Source: Mycolicibacterium komanii
GTDB lineage: Bacteria; Actinomycetota; Actinomycetes; Mycobacteriales; Mycobacteriaceae
Length of the DNA stretch: 64,000 nucleotides
Assembly: GCF_001050035.1 (NCBI RefSeq)
Contig: NZ_CVTA01000008.1
Coordinates: 60,830-124,829 of the forward strand
Reading direction: 5' to 3'
Shown in pieces: positions 47,706-56,993 of the stretch. Below the pieces are notes generated by a model, which saw nothing but the letters and a program-made list of their open reading frames with translations, ran no database searches and was not told the origin of the DNA. Position 1 is the stretch's first letter. The number at the start of each line of letters is the position of its first letter. The position numbers were made by a program, and so were the translations under genes.

Positions 47706-47728
47706 CGCCGCGAACCTTCTCGCGCTGG

Positions 47729-48628
47729 CTAGTACAGCGCGTTGGCCAGGTTGCGACGCCCGGCGATGACCTCCGGATCGGCAGGGTCGAACAGCTCGAA
47801 CAGCTCGATCAGGCGGGTCCGCACCTTGGTGCGGTCGTCGCCGGCGGTGCGCTTGACCAACCCGATGAGCCGATCGAAGGCCGCGGCGACATTCTGCTGA
47901 AGCACCTCCACATCGGCGGCGGCGAACGCTAGCTCGATGTCGTCGGGGGCCGCGTCGGCGGCGGCGATCGCGTCGGGCGTGCGTGAGGTGGCGCGCTGCA
48001 GGAACTCGATCTGGCGGACGGCGCCCTTGGCCTCGGCGTGGTTGGGGTTCGCGTCGAGGATCGCCTGGTACGCCGTGCGGGCGGCGTCGAAGTCGCCTTC
48101 GTCCAGATACGAACGAGCCTGAGCGAGTTCGGGATCGACCTCTTCGGCCTCCCCCGCCTCGCCGCTGCCGGGCAACTTGCCCGCGACCGCGTTCAGCAGC
48201 GAATCGACCCAACGGCGCAACTGCTCGGGCGGCTGCATGCCCTGGAAACTTGCCAGGGGTTGGCCGGCGGCCAACGCGACGACGGTCGGGATCGCCTGCA
48301 CGCCGAACATCTGCGCGACGCGCGGGACGACGTCGACGTTGACCGTTGCCAGCGACCACTTGCCGCCGTCGGCCGAAGCCAATTGGCCGAGGGCATCGCC
48401 CAGCTGGACGCTGGCGTCGCTGCGCGGCGACCAGAGCAGCACCACGACGGGAACCTGGTTCGACCGGACCAGCACCTCGTTTTCGAGGTTGGCCTCGGTG
48501 ACCTCCACTCCACCCGAGGGCGCCGACGCACCGCCGTCACCTGTTGCGGGCGGATTTTTGAGGGCGGACAGATCAACCGCACCGGCCATGGAGGCCGCGA
48601 TAGAGGGGCGTGGACGACTCACGCCCAT
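47729..48628 (-). CDS. Thioredoxin-fold/TPR protein without CxxC (Rv1324 homologue, YbbN-like)
   Basis: A 299-residue protein. An N-terminal thioredoxin fold (about 45-155) carries VVVLLWSPRSDASVQ, where the CxxC would lie, and VQAIPTVVALAAGQPL with the cis-Pro. A C-terminal TPR-like helical domain ends FELFDPADPEVIAGRRNLANALY. With no redox Cys it is likely a co-chaperone or scaffold, as proposed for YbbN/CnoX. Orthologue of Rv1324. ATG at 48628. Confidence 0.92.
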   Translation of the reverse strand: MGVSRPRPSIAASMAGAVDLSALKNPPATGDGGASAPSGGVEVTEANLENEVLVRSNQVPVVVLLWSPRSDASVQLGDALGQLASADGGKWSLATVNVDVVPRVAQMFGVQAIPTVVALAAGQPLASFQGMQPPEQLRRWVDSLLNAVAGKLPGSGEAGEAEEVDPELAQARSYLDEGDFDAARTAYQAILDANPNHAEAKGAVRQIEFLQRATSRTPDAIAAADAAPDDIELAFAAADVEVLQQNVAAAFDRLIGLVKRTAGDDRTKVRTRLIELFELFDPADPEVIAGRRNLANALY

Positions 48629-48635
48629 AAGTTTG

Positions 48636-49019
48636 TCACGTCGTTTCGGGTACCGGCCGCCCCGGTTGCACGACGGTCGCGACCGCGGGGGCGGCCCCCA
48701 GTCGGCCGGTGCGATCCGCCCACATGAGGAAGATCACACTGGCCAGTGGCACGATGCTCGCGACGATCCCCAGCAACCAGGTGCCCGCCGCCCACCGGAA
48801 CGCGATCGCCGCCAGCACTCCGAGCACGACGAACGCCACGAAGACGGCGCCGTGCGCCGGCCCGAACATTTTGACACCGAGCTCGGTGCGCGGCGTGCCG
48901 ACGTACTTGAAGTACATGCCGATCAGCAGTCCGACCCAGCTCACCGCCTCGAGCAGGGCGACGAAACGAAACCACCCGGCGACGGTGCGCTGGTTCAGCA
49001 GGCGAGTCATGGCCGCCAT
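48636..49019 (-). CDS. DUF3817-like membrane protein
   Basis: A 127-residue protein with three hydrophobic helices: FRFVALLEAVSWVGLLIGMY, the HGAVFVAFVVLGVLAAIAF block with the conserved His of DUF3817, and LLGIVASIVPLASVIFLMW. It is a distant paralogue of the protein at 24615-24947. Start at ATG 49019, or 49010 (MTRLL). Seven bases upstream of the thioredoxin-like gene, so probably co-transcribed. Function unknown. Confidence 0.88.
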   Translation of the reverse strand: MAAMTRLLNQRTVAGWFRFVALLEAVSWVGLLIGMYFKYVGTPRTELGVKMFGPAHGAVFVAFVVLGVLAAIAFRWAAGTWLLGIVASIVPLASVIFLMWADRTGRLGAAPAVATVVQPGRPVPETT

Positions 49020-49062
49020 TGTGCCCGAAAGCCGGGCCGATTACTACGCGGTGTCGTAGGCC

Positions 49063-50244
49063 TTACGGCGCGCGGAGGATCAGCGCGTCGCCCTGTCCGC
49101 CCGCCCCGCACAGCGCCGCGACGGCGTAGCCGGAACCTTTCCGGGCAAGCTCGAGCGCCGCGTGCAGGGTGATGCGGGCGCCGGACATGCCGATCGGGTG
49201 GCCGATGGCGATCGCGCCGCCGTTGACGTTCACCTTCTCGGGATCGACGCCCAGTTCCTTGGTCGAGGCCAGCGCGACGGCCGAGAACGCCTCGTTGATC
49301 TCGAGGACGTCGAGCTGATCGATCGAGATGCCCTCGCGCGCAACAGCCTTCTTGATGGCGTTCGCCGGCTGCGACTGCAGGGTGGAGTCCGGGCCCGCGA
49401 CGACGCCGTGGGCGCCGATCTCACACAGCCAGGAAAGTCCCAGCTCTTCCGCCTTGGCCTTGTTCATCACGACGACGGCGCAGGCACCGTCGGAGATCTG
49501 CGACGCCGACCCGGCGGTGATGGTCCCGTCCTTGCGGAACGCCGGCTTCAGGCCCGACAGCGACTCGACGGTGGTGTTGGCGCGGATGCCCTCGTCCTCG
49601 GCGAACTCCAGGGGATCACCCTTGCGCTGCGGAATCTGCACCGGCACCACCTCGTCGGCGTAGACACCGTCTTTCCATGCGGCAGCGGCCTTTTGGTGCG
49701 AGCGGGCGGCGAACTCGTCCTGTTCGGCGCGGGTGAACTGGTCGACGTCGTTGCGCTGTTCGGTGAGCGCGCCCATCGGCTGGTCGGTGAACACGTCGTG
49801 CAGACCGTCGTAGGCCATGTGGTCGAGCACGGTGACGTCGCCGTACTTGTAGCCCGCGCGGCTGTTGATCAGCAGGTGCGGGGCCTGGGTCATGGACTCC
49901 TGACCGCCGGCCACGACGACGTCGAACTCGCCGGCGCGGATCAACTGGTCCGCCAGCGCGATCGCGTCGATACCCGACAGGCACATCTTGTTGATGGTCA
50001 GCGAGGGGACGTCCCAGCCGATGCCCGCTGCGACGGCCGCCTGGCGGGCCGGCATCTGCCCGGCGCCCGCGGTCAGGACCTGGCCCATGATCACGTACTC
50101 GACGGCGGAGGCCGGCACGTTGGCCTTCTCCAGTGCCCCCTTGATCGCGATCGCGCCGAGATCGCTGCCCGAGAAATCCTTCAGCGAGCCCATCAACTTG
50201 CCGACGGGCGTGCGCGCCCCAGCAACGATCACCGACGTGGTCAT
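49063..50244 (-). CDS. fadA4: Acetyl-CoA acetyltransferase (thiolase) FadA4
   Basis: A 393-residue biosynthetic-type thiolase. The nucleophilic Cys lies in [12 protein letters not shown] near residue 93, the His in [10 protein letters not shown] near 350 and the second Cys in [10 protein letters not shown] near 380. It condenses two acetyl-CoA or cleaves acetoacetyl-CoA. Orthologous to Rv1323. The ATG at 50244 has GGAGG upstream. Divergent from methylmalonyl-CoA epimerase, with a small palindrome between them. Confidence 0.96.
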   Translation of the reverse strand: MTTSVIVAGARTPVGKLMGSLKDFSGSDLGAIAIKGALEKANVPASAVEYVIMGQVLTAGAGQMPARQAAVAAGIGWDVPSLTINKMCLSGIDAIALADQLIRAGEFDVVVAGGQESMTQAPHLLINSRAGYKYGDVTVLDHMAYDGLHDVFTDQPMGALTEQRNDVDQFTRAEQDEFAARSHQKAAAAWKDGVYADEVVPVQIPQRKGDPLEFAEDEGIRANTTVESLSGLKPAFRKDGTITAGSASQISDGACAVVVMNKAKAEELGLSWLCEIGAHGVVAGPDSTLQSQPANAIKKAVAREGISIDQLDVLEINEAFSAVALASTKELGVDPEKVNVNGGAIAIGHPIGMSGARITLHAALELARKGSGYAVAALCGAGGQGDALILRAP

Positions 50245-50273
50245 TTACTACCTCCAATAAGTGGGTATAGCCA

Positions 50274-50292
50274 TGTGTGTTCCATGACACAT
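50274..50292. promoter_or_regulatory. Inverted repeat in the fadA4/epimerase divergent promoter
   Basis: TGTGTGT-TCCATG-ACACAT contains complementary TGTGT and ACACA arms around a 6-base centre, midway in the 83-base gap between the divergent starts. It is a possible operator for a regulator of acyl-CoA metabolism. The arms are short, so confidence is low. Confidence 0.3.
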
Positions 50293-50327
50293 TCCGCAAA
50301 CATCTGTCTCAAGGTTACCGTTACGTT

Positions 50328-50804
50328 ATGACCACCGAACACGTAGACGCACGTCCCGCGCTCGCGAGCGCGCTCGTGACGGCGATCGATCACGTGGGGA
50401 TCGCAGTGCCGGACCTCGACGCCGCGATCAAGTGGTACCACGACCATCTCGGGATGATCGTGCTGCACGAGGAGATCAACGAGGACCAGGGCGTGCGCGA
50501 GGCCATGCTCTCGGTGCGTGGCGCCCCGGTCGGCAGCGCGCAGATCCAGTTGATGGCGCCGCTGGACGAGACCTCGACCATCGCCAAGTTCCTCGACAAG
50601 CGCGGGCCCGGCCTCCAGCAGCTCGCCTACCGCGTCAGCGACATCGACGCGCTCAGCGAGCGCCTCCGTGCCGACGGCGTGCGACTGCTGTACGACGCCC
50701 CGCGCCGTGGCACCGCCAACTCGCGGATCAACTTCATCCATCCCAAGGACGCCGGCGGAGTGCTCGTCGAGCTCGTCGAGCCCGCTGCGGACTCAGACCA
50801 CTAA
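50328..50804 (+). CDS. Methylmalonyl-CoA epimerase
   Basis: A 158-residue VOC protein interconverting (R)- and (S)-methylmalonyl-CoA. The metal ligands are visible in IDHVGIAVPDLD (His), the QIQLMAPLD strand (Gln/Glu region), GLQQLAYRVSD and VLVELVEP (Glu). The ATG at 50328 is preferred over 50277, since the latter lies in the divergent promoter. Orthologue of Rv1322A. Its stop overlaps the convergent zinc-finger gene by 4 bases. Confidence 0.93.
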   Translation: MTTEHVDARPALASALVTAIDHVGIAVPDLDAAIKWYHDHLGMIVLHEEINEDQGVREAMLSVRGAPVGSAQIQLMAPLDETSTIAKFLDKRGPGLQQLAYRVSDIDALSERLRADGVRLLYDAPRRGTANSRINFIHPKDAGGVLVELVEPAADSDH

Positions 50805-51097
50805 GACCATTTGCGGGTCGGGCCTCGCGTGCCCCGGTGCGTCCAGCACGGCGTGTGCCAGTGTCGACGGTCCTCGAGCGCCCGCTCCCCCAGATGGGCC
50901 GGTAACACCACGAGATGCGCTGTCCCGGGCCGGATTTCATGGTCACATCCCGGGCAGCGGTACGTTTTCGTAGCGCGCGCGGCGGCGATCGGACGCACCT
51001 CGTACTCGTAGCCGTCCGGCCCAGTCTCGATCCGGCGGGGCGCGGGCAACGACGGTGGCGGGCGCTCGGAACGCCGACGAGGGCGCTTGCGGGCCAT
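50801..51097 (-). CDS. Small zinc-finger protein conserved in actinobacteria
   Basis: A 98-residue basic protein. After an Arg/Pro-rich start it has GPDGYEYEVRPIAAARATKT, then TYRCPGCDHEIRPGTAH and RRHWHTPCWTHRG. The CxxC and HxxC pairs make a probable zinc finger. Family members lie next to nucS or related genes in actinobacteria and are often annotated only as ATP/GTP-binding proteins without clear support. The ATG overlaps the nucS stop by one base (TGATG), suggesting a functional link to mismatch repair, by inference. Confidence 0.82.
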   Translation of the reverse strand: MARKRPRRRSERPPPSLPAPRRIETGPDGYEYEVRPIAAARATKTYRCPGCDHEIRPGTAHLVVLPAHLGERALEDRRHWHTPCWTHRGTRGPTRKWS

Positions 51098-51768
51098 CAG
51101 AACAGCCGGAACTCGTCGCTGTCCATGCCGCGCATCTTGTCGTAGTCGAGCGTGACGCAGCGGATGCCGCGGTCGGTGGCCAGCGTGCGCGCCTGCGGCT
51201 TGATCTGCTGGGCGGCGAAGACGCCGCTGACCGGGGCCAACAGGCTGTCGCGGTTGAGCAGCTCGAGGTAGCGGGTGAGCTGCTCCACCCCGTCGATCTC
51301 ACCGCGGCGCTTGATCTCGACCGCGACGGACCCGCCGTTCGGGTCGCGGCACAACAGGTCGACGGGGCCGATCGCGGTCATGTACTCGCGTCGCACCAGC
51401 GTGTAGCCCTCACCGAGCAGCTCGACGTGCTCGGCCAGCAGCTCCTGTAGGTGGGCCTCGACGCCGTCCTTGACCAGCCCCGGATCGACACCGAGCTCGT
51501 GGGTGGAGTCGTGTTCGATGTCCTCGACGGTGATCCGCAGCTGTTCACCGGCCTTGTTCTCGACCACCCACACGGTCTCGGGCCCCGAGGTGTCCTCGGT
51601 GAGCCGACATGGCGGGCTCATCCAGTTCAACGGCTTGTAGGCACGGTCATCGGCGTGCACGCTCACCGAACCATCCGACTTGATCAGCAACAACCGCCGC
51701 GCCGAAGGCAGGTGAGCGGTCAGTCGTCCGACGTAGTCGACGGTGCACTGGGCGATCACGAGACGCAC
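51097..51768 (-). CDS. nucS: Endonuclease NucS (EndoMS), mismatch-specific
   Basis: A 223-residue endonuclease that cuts both strands at mismatches and replaces MutS/MutL in actinobacteria. The N-terminal DNA-binding domain begins [20 protein letters not shown]. The nuclease core shows the RecB-like pattern GPVDLLC (Asp) and VAVEIKRRG (E-x-K), then YLELLNRD. Orthologue of Rv1321c. GTG start. Translation is coupled to the zinc-finger gene behind it. Confidence 0.95.
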   Translation of the reverse strand: MRLVIAQCTVDYVGRLTAHLPSARRLLLIKSDGSVSVHADDRAYKPLNWMSPPCRLTEDTSGPETVWVVENKAGEQLRITVEDIEHDSTHELGVDPGLVKDGVEAHLQELLAEHVELLGEGYTLVRREYMTAIGPVDLLCRDPNGGSVAVEIKRRGEIDGVEQLTRYLELLNRDSLLAPVSGVFAAQQIKPQARTLATDRGIRCVTLDYDKMRGMDSDEFRLF

Positions 51769-51813
51769 CCGACCACCTTAGGTGGCCGCGCGGCAATTTA
51801 GGCTGAGGGGACG

Positions 51814-53418
51814 ATGACCGCCAATAGGAGCGTCGCGCACAGGCTGGGTCGCGTCCTGGAGAAGGTCACGCGCCAGAGTGGACGGCTGACCGACGCCCCG
51901 GACTACGGGTCGTGGCTGCTGGGCAAGGAATCCGAAAGCCAGCATCGGCGGCGCATCAGAATCCAGATCATCCTGACGACGATCGTGGTGATCGCCAATC
52001 TGATCGGCATCGGCGTCGCGGTCCTCGTTGTCACCGTGACGTTCCCGGTTCCCAGCGTTTTCGACCCAGACGTCCGTTGGATCACCGCGATCGTGGCGCC
52101 CGCCTACATCCTGGCTGCACTGGTGGTCGGTGTCATCTGGGCGACGCGCCGGGTGATGAACAACGTGCGGTGGGCCATCGAGGAGCGCACACCCACCCAG
52201 CGCGATCAGCGCAACACGTTCTACGCGCCGTGGCGGCTCACCCGGGTGCTGCTCGCGCTGTGGGGCGTCGGCACCGCGTTGATCACCGTGCTGTACGGGT
52301 TGGTGGACGTGAACTTCATCCCGAAGGTCGCGCTCGGCATCAGTTTTCCCGGCATCGTGGTGTCGGCGAGCTGTTACCTCTTCACCGAGTTCGCGCTTCG
52401 GCCCGTGGCCGCCCAGGCGCTCGAGGCGGGCCGCCCGCCGCGCCGGTTCGCCGCAGGGATCATGGGCCGCACGATGTTGGTGTGGGCGTTGGGATCCGGG
52501 GTCCCGGTGCTCGGCATCCTGCTCGCGGCGATCCTCACCCTGGCGTTGCGTAATGTGACCCCGACCCAATTCACGGTCGCCGTGATCATCCTCGCGCTGT
52601 TCGCGCTGGCGTTCGGTTTCGTGCTGATGTGGATCCTGTCGTGGCTGACCGCGACACCGCTGCGCACCGTGCGCGCTGCGCTCAAACACGTCGAACGCGG
52701 CGACATGAACTGCGATCTGGTCGTCTTCGACGGCACCGAACTCGGTGAGCTGCAACGGGGATTCAACTCGATGGTGCAGGGGCTCAAGGAACGCGAGCGC
52801 CTGCGCGACATCTTCGGCCGCCACGTCGGACGCGAGGTCGCGGCCGAGGCGGAAAAGCAGAGACCCAAACTCGGCGGCGAGGAGCGTCACGTCGCGGTGA
52901 TCTTCGTCGACATCATCGGGTCGACGAAGTTGGTCACGGCCAAGCGCGCCACCGAGGTCGTCGACCTGCTCAACCGGTTCTTCTCGGTGGTCGTCGAGGA
53001 GGTCGACCGCCACCACGGCTTTGTCAACAAGTTCGAAGGTGACGGTGCGCTCGCGGTGTTCGGCGCCCCGGTGCGCCTGGAGAACCCCGAGGATTCGGCG
53101 CTGGCGGCCGCCAGGGCGATCGCACGGCGCATCCACGAGGAGGTGCCCGAGTTCGACGCCGGCATCGGCGTGGCGGCGGGCGAGGCGGTGGCAGGCAACG
53201 TCGGCGCCAGGGAACGGTTCGAGTACACCGTGATCGGTGAGCCCGTCAACGAGGCCGCGCGGTTGTGTGAGCTGGCCAAGGAGACACCGGGTCACGTTCT
53301 CGCCAGCGCGGCCGCGATATCGGGTGCGGGCGAAACCGAGTGTGCGCACTGGCAATTGGGCGACGAGGTGACGCTGCGCGGGCATGACGAACCGACGCGG
53401 TTGGCCCTACCCGTCTGA
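51814..53418 (+). CDS. Membrane adenylate cyclase with HAMP domain (Rv1318c-Rv1320c type)
   Basis: A 534-residue class III cyclase. About six membrane spans lie in residues 45-285, HAMP at about 285-335 (ATPLRTVRAALKHVERGDMN) and the catalytic domain at about 355-510. Metal Asp residues lie in VAVIFVDIIGST, the Lys/Asp loop in [15 protein letters not shown] and the Asn/Arg pair in GEPVNEAARL. M. tuberculosis has three tandem copies here; this genome has one. Divergent from nucS. Its last 12 bases overlap the convergent glutaminase. Confidence 0.94.
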   Translation: MTANRSVAHRLGRVLEKVTRQSGRLTDAPDYGSWLLGKESESQHRRRIRIQIILTTIVVIANLIGIGVAVLVVTVTFPVPSVFDPDVRWITAIVAPAYILAALVVGVIWATRRVMNNVRWAIEERTPTQRDQRNTFYAPWRLTRVLLALWGVGTALITVLYGLVDVNFIPKVALGISFPGIVVSASCYLFTEFALRPVAAQALEAGRPPRRFAAGIMGRTMLVWALGSGVPVLGILLAAILTLALRNVTPTQFTVAVIILALFALAFGFVLMWILSWLTATPLRTVRAALKHVERGDMNCDLVVFDGTELGELQRGFNSMVQGLKERERLRDIFGRHVGREVAAEAEKQRPKLGGEERHVAVIFVDIIGSTKLVTAKRATEVVDLLNRFFSVVVEEVDRHHGFVNKFEGDGALAVFGAPVRLENPEDSALAAARAIARRIHEEVPEFDAGIGVAAGEAVAGNVGARERFEYTVIGEPVNEAARLCELAKETPGHVLASAAAISGAGETECAHWQLGDEVTLRGHDEPTRLALPV

Positions 53419-54696
53419 CGCGCCCGGCACCTTCGCCACCGCGCGAAGCGCCTCCTCGAGGCTGCCGAACACCCGGGCCACCGTGCCGTCCGTCGAGGTC
53501 GGCTCGAGAACGCGGTCGGGATCGACGACGAACCCCTCCTTGCCCGCGGCAACGAGCGACTCGCGCATGCCGGCGAACATGCGACGCGCGGCGTCGTCGA
53601 TGTCGTCGACCCGCGACAACTCGAGGATGGCGACGTCGAACGCGTCACGTTCTCGTTCCACCCTGCGCAGCACCTGCTCGGCCCCCGCAAACAGTAAGTC
53701 GCCGTGCAACTCGAAGACCCGCACGCCCGCGTCGACGTCGTACGCGTTGCGGATCGTGGAGCGGGACTCGCGGGTGTGGGCGAGGAAGTGCAGCCCCAGG
53801 TTCGCCGACAGACTGCGGCACACCTGCACGCCCCGTACGCTGTTGCCCTTGGCGTCCAGCAGCGGTGAGTACACCCCGATGCCGAGCTGTCCGGGCAGCA
53901 CAGCCGCAATGCCGCCGCCGACACCGCTTTTGGCGGGCATGCCGACGGCACTCACCCAGTCGCCGGTCGCGTCGTACATGCCGCAGGTGGTCATCACGCT
54001 CAGGGTGCGTTGCACGACCGCCGCGGTGGTCACGCGCCGTCCCGCCACCGGTTCGACGCCACCGCGCGCCAGGGTCGCGGCCATCCTTGCCAGATCGGTG
54101 CTCGTCACCTTGATCGAGCACTGGCGGAAGTAGACGTCGAGAATCTCGTCGGGGTCGCCGTCGAGCACGCCGAAACTCTGCAGCATGTAGGCGATCGCGC
54201 GGTTCCGGCTACCGCTCGCCTGCTCCGAGGTGTAAACCTCGTGGTCGACGGCGAGTTCCCGGCCCGCGAACGTCGAGTAGAACTCGTGGATCTTGGCGAA
54301 GCGTTCATCGGCCGTGGCTCCCGGAACGAGGGAGACCGCGGCGATCGCACCGGCGTTGATCATCGCGTTCTTCGGTGTCTTCGTGCTTTCGTCGACGCTG
54401 ATCTCGTTGAACGCCTCGCCCGAGGGTTCGACCCCGATCTTGGCGTCGACGGCCTCCATGCCGATGCAGTCGAGCGCGAGCGCGTAGGTGAACGGCTTGG
54501 ACACCGATTGGATGGTGAATTCGATTGCCGTGTCGCCGGATTCGTAGACATAACCGTCGGCGATGGACAACGACAAGCCAAATCCGTCGGGGTCGACGCG
54601 GTCGAGTTCGGGGATGTAGTCGGCCAGCTTGCCGTCGTTGTTGTCGGCTTGTTCGGCACGAATCTGGTCCAGGTACCGCTGCACCAGTTCGGCCAT
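53407..54696 (-). CDS. glsA: Glutaminase fused to a C-terminal STAS domain
   Basis: A 429-residue protein. Residues 1-310 are a serine-dependent beta-lactamase-fold glutaminase: FTIQSVSKPFTYALAL holds the S-x-x-K catalytic pair near 65, and KNAMINAGAIAA, GMPAKSGVGGGI and SGSRNRAIAYM are family blocks. Residues about 325-425 form a STAS domain (FELHGDLLFAGAEQV, DVAILELSRVDDID). It hydrolyses glutamine to glutamate and ammonia. The fusion is common in actinobacteria. It lies in the segment inserted between the cyclase and alkA relative to M. tuberculosis. Confidence 0.94.
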   Translation of the reverse strand: MAELVQRYLDQIRAEQADNNDGKLADYIPELDRVDPDGFGLSLSIADGYVYESGDTAIEFTIQSVSKPFTYALALDCIGMEAVDAKIGVEPSGEAFNEISVDESTKTPKNAMINAGAIAAVSLVPGATADERFAKIHEFYSTFAGRELAVDHEVYTSEQASGSRNRAIAYMLQSFGVLDGDPDEILDVYFRQCSIKVTSTDLARMAATLARGGVEPVAGRRVTTAAVVQRTLSVMTTCGMYDATGDWVSAVGMPAKSGVGGGIAAVLPGQLGIGVYSPLLDAKGNSVRGVQVCRSLSANLGLHFLAHTRESRSTIRNAYDVDAGVRVFELHGDLLFAGAEQVLRRVERERDAFDVAILELSRVDDIDDAARRMFAGMRESLVAAGKEGFVVDPDRVLEPTSTDGTVARVFGSLEEALRAVAKVPGASDG

Positions 54697-54705
54697 GAGC
54701 GAATC

Positions 54706-56139
54706 CTAGGACGGCACCCAGTTGCCATGGAAGCCCGCGGGCACGCGGTGGGGCAGCTTGATGCTTGCGAGGTCGTCGAGGGTCTGCGCGTCGAGCAGCG
54801 CCAGCTCGCTGCGGTCGGTGCGACGGTCGTAGACGTAGCCCATCAGCACGCCGTCATCCTCGGCGGCGTCGGCCGACGATGGTTCGAAGACGAACTCCCC
54901 GAGCACCTTTCCCGTACCGAATGACCGCGATTGGGTCCGGTCGCCGACGAAGTCGTGCTTGAGCAGGACGTCGCCGGACTCACCGTCCGTGACGCCGGGC
55001 GCGTACCCGTAGCGGTGGCGCCGACCGACGCGGCGTTCGTCGACGCGCGGGAACTCCTGCCCGCGGTCGTCGATGCGCGATTCGCGGACCTTGCCGTCGG
55101 CGAGGTCGACCGTCCAGCGATCGAGCGTCGGGGGTCCCTCGTCCGGGCCGAGATGATTGGTGTCGAACATCTTCGGATGCCGCACGACGTCGAGCACGAT
55201 GGTTCCGTCGTCGTCGTAGGCGTTCATCGGATGGAACACGTAACAGGGTTCGACATCGAACCAGCGCACGTCAGCGTTGACCCCGTCGCGCGGCATCACG
55301 CCGATCCGCGCGGGATACCGCGGATTCCAGGAGTACGGGAACCGGCGATCTTTCGTCTCACCCTGCGGTTGCCGCGCGCTGACCGGATCGGGAATGCGCA
55401 CCCGTCCGATGAGGGCCGACAACACGAGCCGCGACACGAGACGAAGACCGCGCGGCACCGTCATCTGCACCGCCATCTCGGCGTCGAACGTCACTGGCAG
55501 GTCGTAGAACACGACATGGTTCTCGGTCAGCGAGAAGTCGTGCATCATCGGGCTGCCCGCGACCTCGACGTCGACCGTGCGCCGTGCGCGCCCGTCGGCG
55601 CCGATCAAGGAGTACTGCACGGTGTTGCCGCGGAACATGCTGTATGAAACAGCGTGCAGCTCACCGCTTTCCGGGTCGCGCTTGGGATGCGCCGTGTACC
55701 CGCCGGTCAGCGTCCCGTCGAAATCACAGGCCCCGACGGTGTCCAACTCGTCGGTGAGTTCGATGTTGGTGACCCCGGACTCGATCAGCGCCAGCGTCTT
55801 ACCCGCATGCCCGATGACATTGGTGTTCGCACCGATGCCCGAGATCGGGAAGTGGCCGTTCGGCGGTTTCTCCCCCAGCGCCCTGGCGGTCTGCGGACCA
55901 CGGACCCACCGGTTTCGGTACCACTCCGCCCGCCCGTCACGGATGCGGATGCCGTGCACCATCCCGTCGCCGACGAACCAGTGGTACAGCTCGGGATCGA
56001 GCTCTCCGATCGGGTTGGGCCCGTTGCGCAGGTACCGGCCGTCGAGGTGATCGGGGATCGTCCCGACGACCTCGAGATCGGTCAGCGTGTGCTCTTCGTG
56101 GATCGGCGCGAAAGCGCCTTCGAGGTAACGGTTCGTCAT
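54706..56139 (-). CDS. Carotenoid/stilbene cleavage oxygenase
   Basis: A 477-residue iron(II) dioxygenase of the carotenoid-cleavage family, a seven-bladed propeller with four His ligands. These are visible in GGYTAHPKRD, SPMMHDFSLTE, YVFHPMNAYDDDG and the C-terminal AGFHGNWVP. The opening GRYLRNGPNP is typical. It cleaves a conjugated double bond in a carotenoid, apocarotenoid or stilbene. ATG at 56139. Divergent from a TetR gene, with two near-identical palindromes between them, so it is probably repressed by it. Confidence 0.94.
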   Translation of the reverse strand: MTNRYLEGAFAPIHEEHTLTDLEVVGTIPDHLDGRYLRNGPNPIGELDPELYHWFVGDGMVHGIRIRDGRAEWYRNRWVRGPQTARALGEKPPNGHFPISGIGANTNVIGHAGKTLALIESGVTNIELTDELDTVGACDFDGTLTGGYTAHPKRDPESGELHAVSYSMFRGNTVQYSLIGADGRARRTVDVEVAGSPMMHDFSLTENHVVFYDLPVTFDAEMAVQMTVPRGLRLVSRLVLSALIGRVRIPDPVSARQPQGETKDRRFPYSWNPRYPARIGVMPRDGVNADVRWFDVEPCYVFHPMNAYDDDGTIVLDVVRHPKMFDTNHLGPDEGPPTLDRWTVDLADGKVRESRIDDRGQEFPRVDERRVGRRHRYGYAPGVTDGESGDVLLKHDFVGDRTQSRSFGTGKVLGEFVFEPSSADAAEDDGVLMGYVYDRRTDRSELALLDAQTLDDLASIKLPHRVPAGFHGNWVPS

Positions 56140-56151
56140 CGGGACACCCCT

Positions 56152-56164
56152 ATAACAGCGTTAT
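56152..56164. promoter_or_regulatory. TetR operator 1 (ATAAC-N3-GTTAT)
   Basis: ATAACAGCGTTAT, a 5-3-5 palindrome 12 bases upstream of the carotenoid oxygenase start. An almost identical copy lies 25 bases away (56177-56189). Paired identical palindromes between divergent TetR and target genes are the classic layout of TetR operators. Confidence 0.7.
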
Positions 56165-56176
56165 GGTGGCCTCTGT

Positions 56177-56189
56177 ATAACACCGTTAT
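56177..56189. promoter_or_regulatory. TetR operator 2 (ATAAC-N3-GTTAT)
   Basis: ATAACACCGTTAT, the second copy of the 5-3-5 palindrome, ends 6 bases before the TetR start codon. The 25-base centre-to-centre spacing puts both copies near the same DNA face, which would favour cooperative binding of two dimers. Confidence 0.7.
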
Positions 56190-56195
56190 GGCAGC

Positions 56196-56867
56196 ATGGC
56201 AAGGGTGAACGGCGGTGGTCCCCGGGAGCAGCTGGTCGAGGCCGGCATCCGCATCCTCGAACGAGACGGTCTCGCCGCGCTCAGCGCACGCAAGCTCGCC
56301 GCCGAGACCGGGACCTCCACGATGGCGGTGTACACGCATTTCAGTGGGATGTCGGGCCTGATCGACGCGATCGCCGGAGAATCATTCGTCCGCTTCACTC
56401 GCGCGTTGACCGAGGTGCCCCAGACCGAGGATCCCGTCACCGACTTCTTCGTGATGGGCGGGCGCTACCGGGAATTCGCGCTGAAGAACCCGCAGCGCTA
56501 CCAGATGATGTTCGGCACCGCGGCCGAGTCGTTGAATCGGTATCACGCCGACCTCACCGTCACCGGCACTGCCACCGCCCGCAGCGAGTGGGCGATGTCG
56601 TTCGAGGCGCTCCTGGGCGGCGTGCGCCGGATGATCGAGGCCGGCCGCATCCGCGACGACGGCGAGGCCGCCGTCGCGGGGCGGCTGTGGAGCATCAGCC
56701 ACGGGGCGGTGCTGCTGGAGATCGCGGGGTTCTTCGGGCACGAGGGTCACGGCCTGACGCAGATACTCGGCCCACTGATCGTCGACACGCTGGTCGGCAT
56801 GGGCGACGAGCGGGAACGGACGATGCAGTCGCTGAGCGCCGCGCTGGCCGTGCTGCCCGAACAGTAG
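56196..56867 (+). CDS. TetR-family regulator of the carotenoid oxygenase
   Basis: A 223-residue TetR regulator with HTH REQLVEAGIRILERDGLAAL and TGTSTMAVYTHFSGMSGLID, and a TetR C-terminal ligand domain. The ATG at 56196 lies 6 bases after operator 2, so it represses itself as well as the divergent oxygenase if the operators are real. The ligand is unknown; an apocarotenoid or related polyene is a reasonable guess. Confidence 0.92.
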   Translation: MARVNGGGPREQLVEAGIRILERDGLAALSARKLAAETGTSTMAVYTHFSGMSGLIDAIAGESFVRFTRALTEVPQTEDPVTDFFVMGGRYREFALKNPQRYQMMFGTAAESLNRYHADLTVTGTATARSEWAMSFEALLGGVRRMIEAGRIRDDGEAAVAGRLWSISHGAVLLEIAGFFGHEGHGLTQILGPLIVDTLVGMGDERERTMQSLSAALAVLPEQ

Positions 56868-56993
56868 ACGCTCGGTGCGCTAGTGTCGGCGGTCCGCATG
56901 AGCCGAAGGTCACTTCTTATGACACCGAACGGCCCTCTGGCTGAGGAGAAGATGCCCGAGCGGCGGTGCTTCGCCCATTCGTAGAGTCGCCAC

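Noticed and set aside
47704..47728. Hairpin in the 23-base gap between the convergent glgB and thioredoxin-like stops
   Set aside because: Complementarity is broken by bulges and there is no U tract; not strong enough to list.
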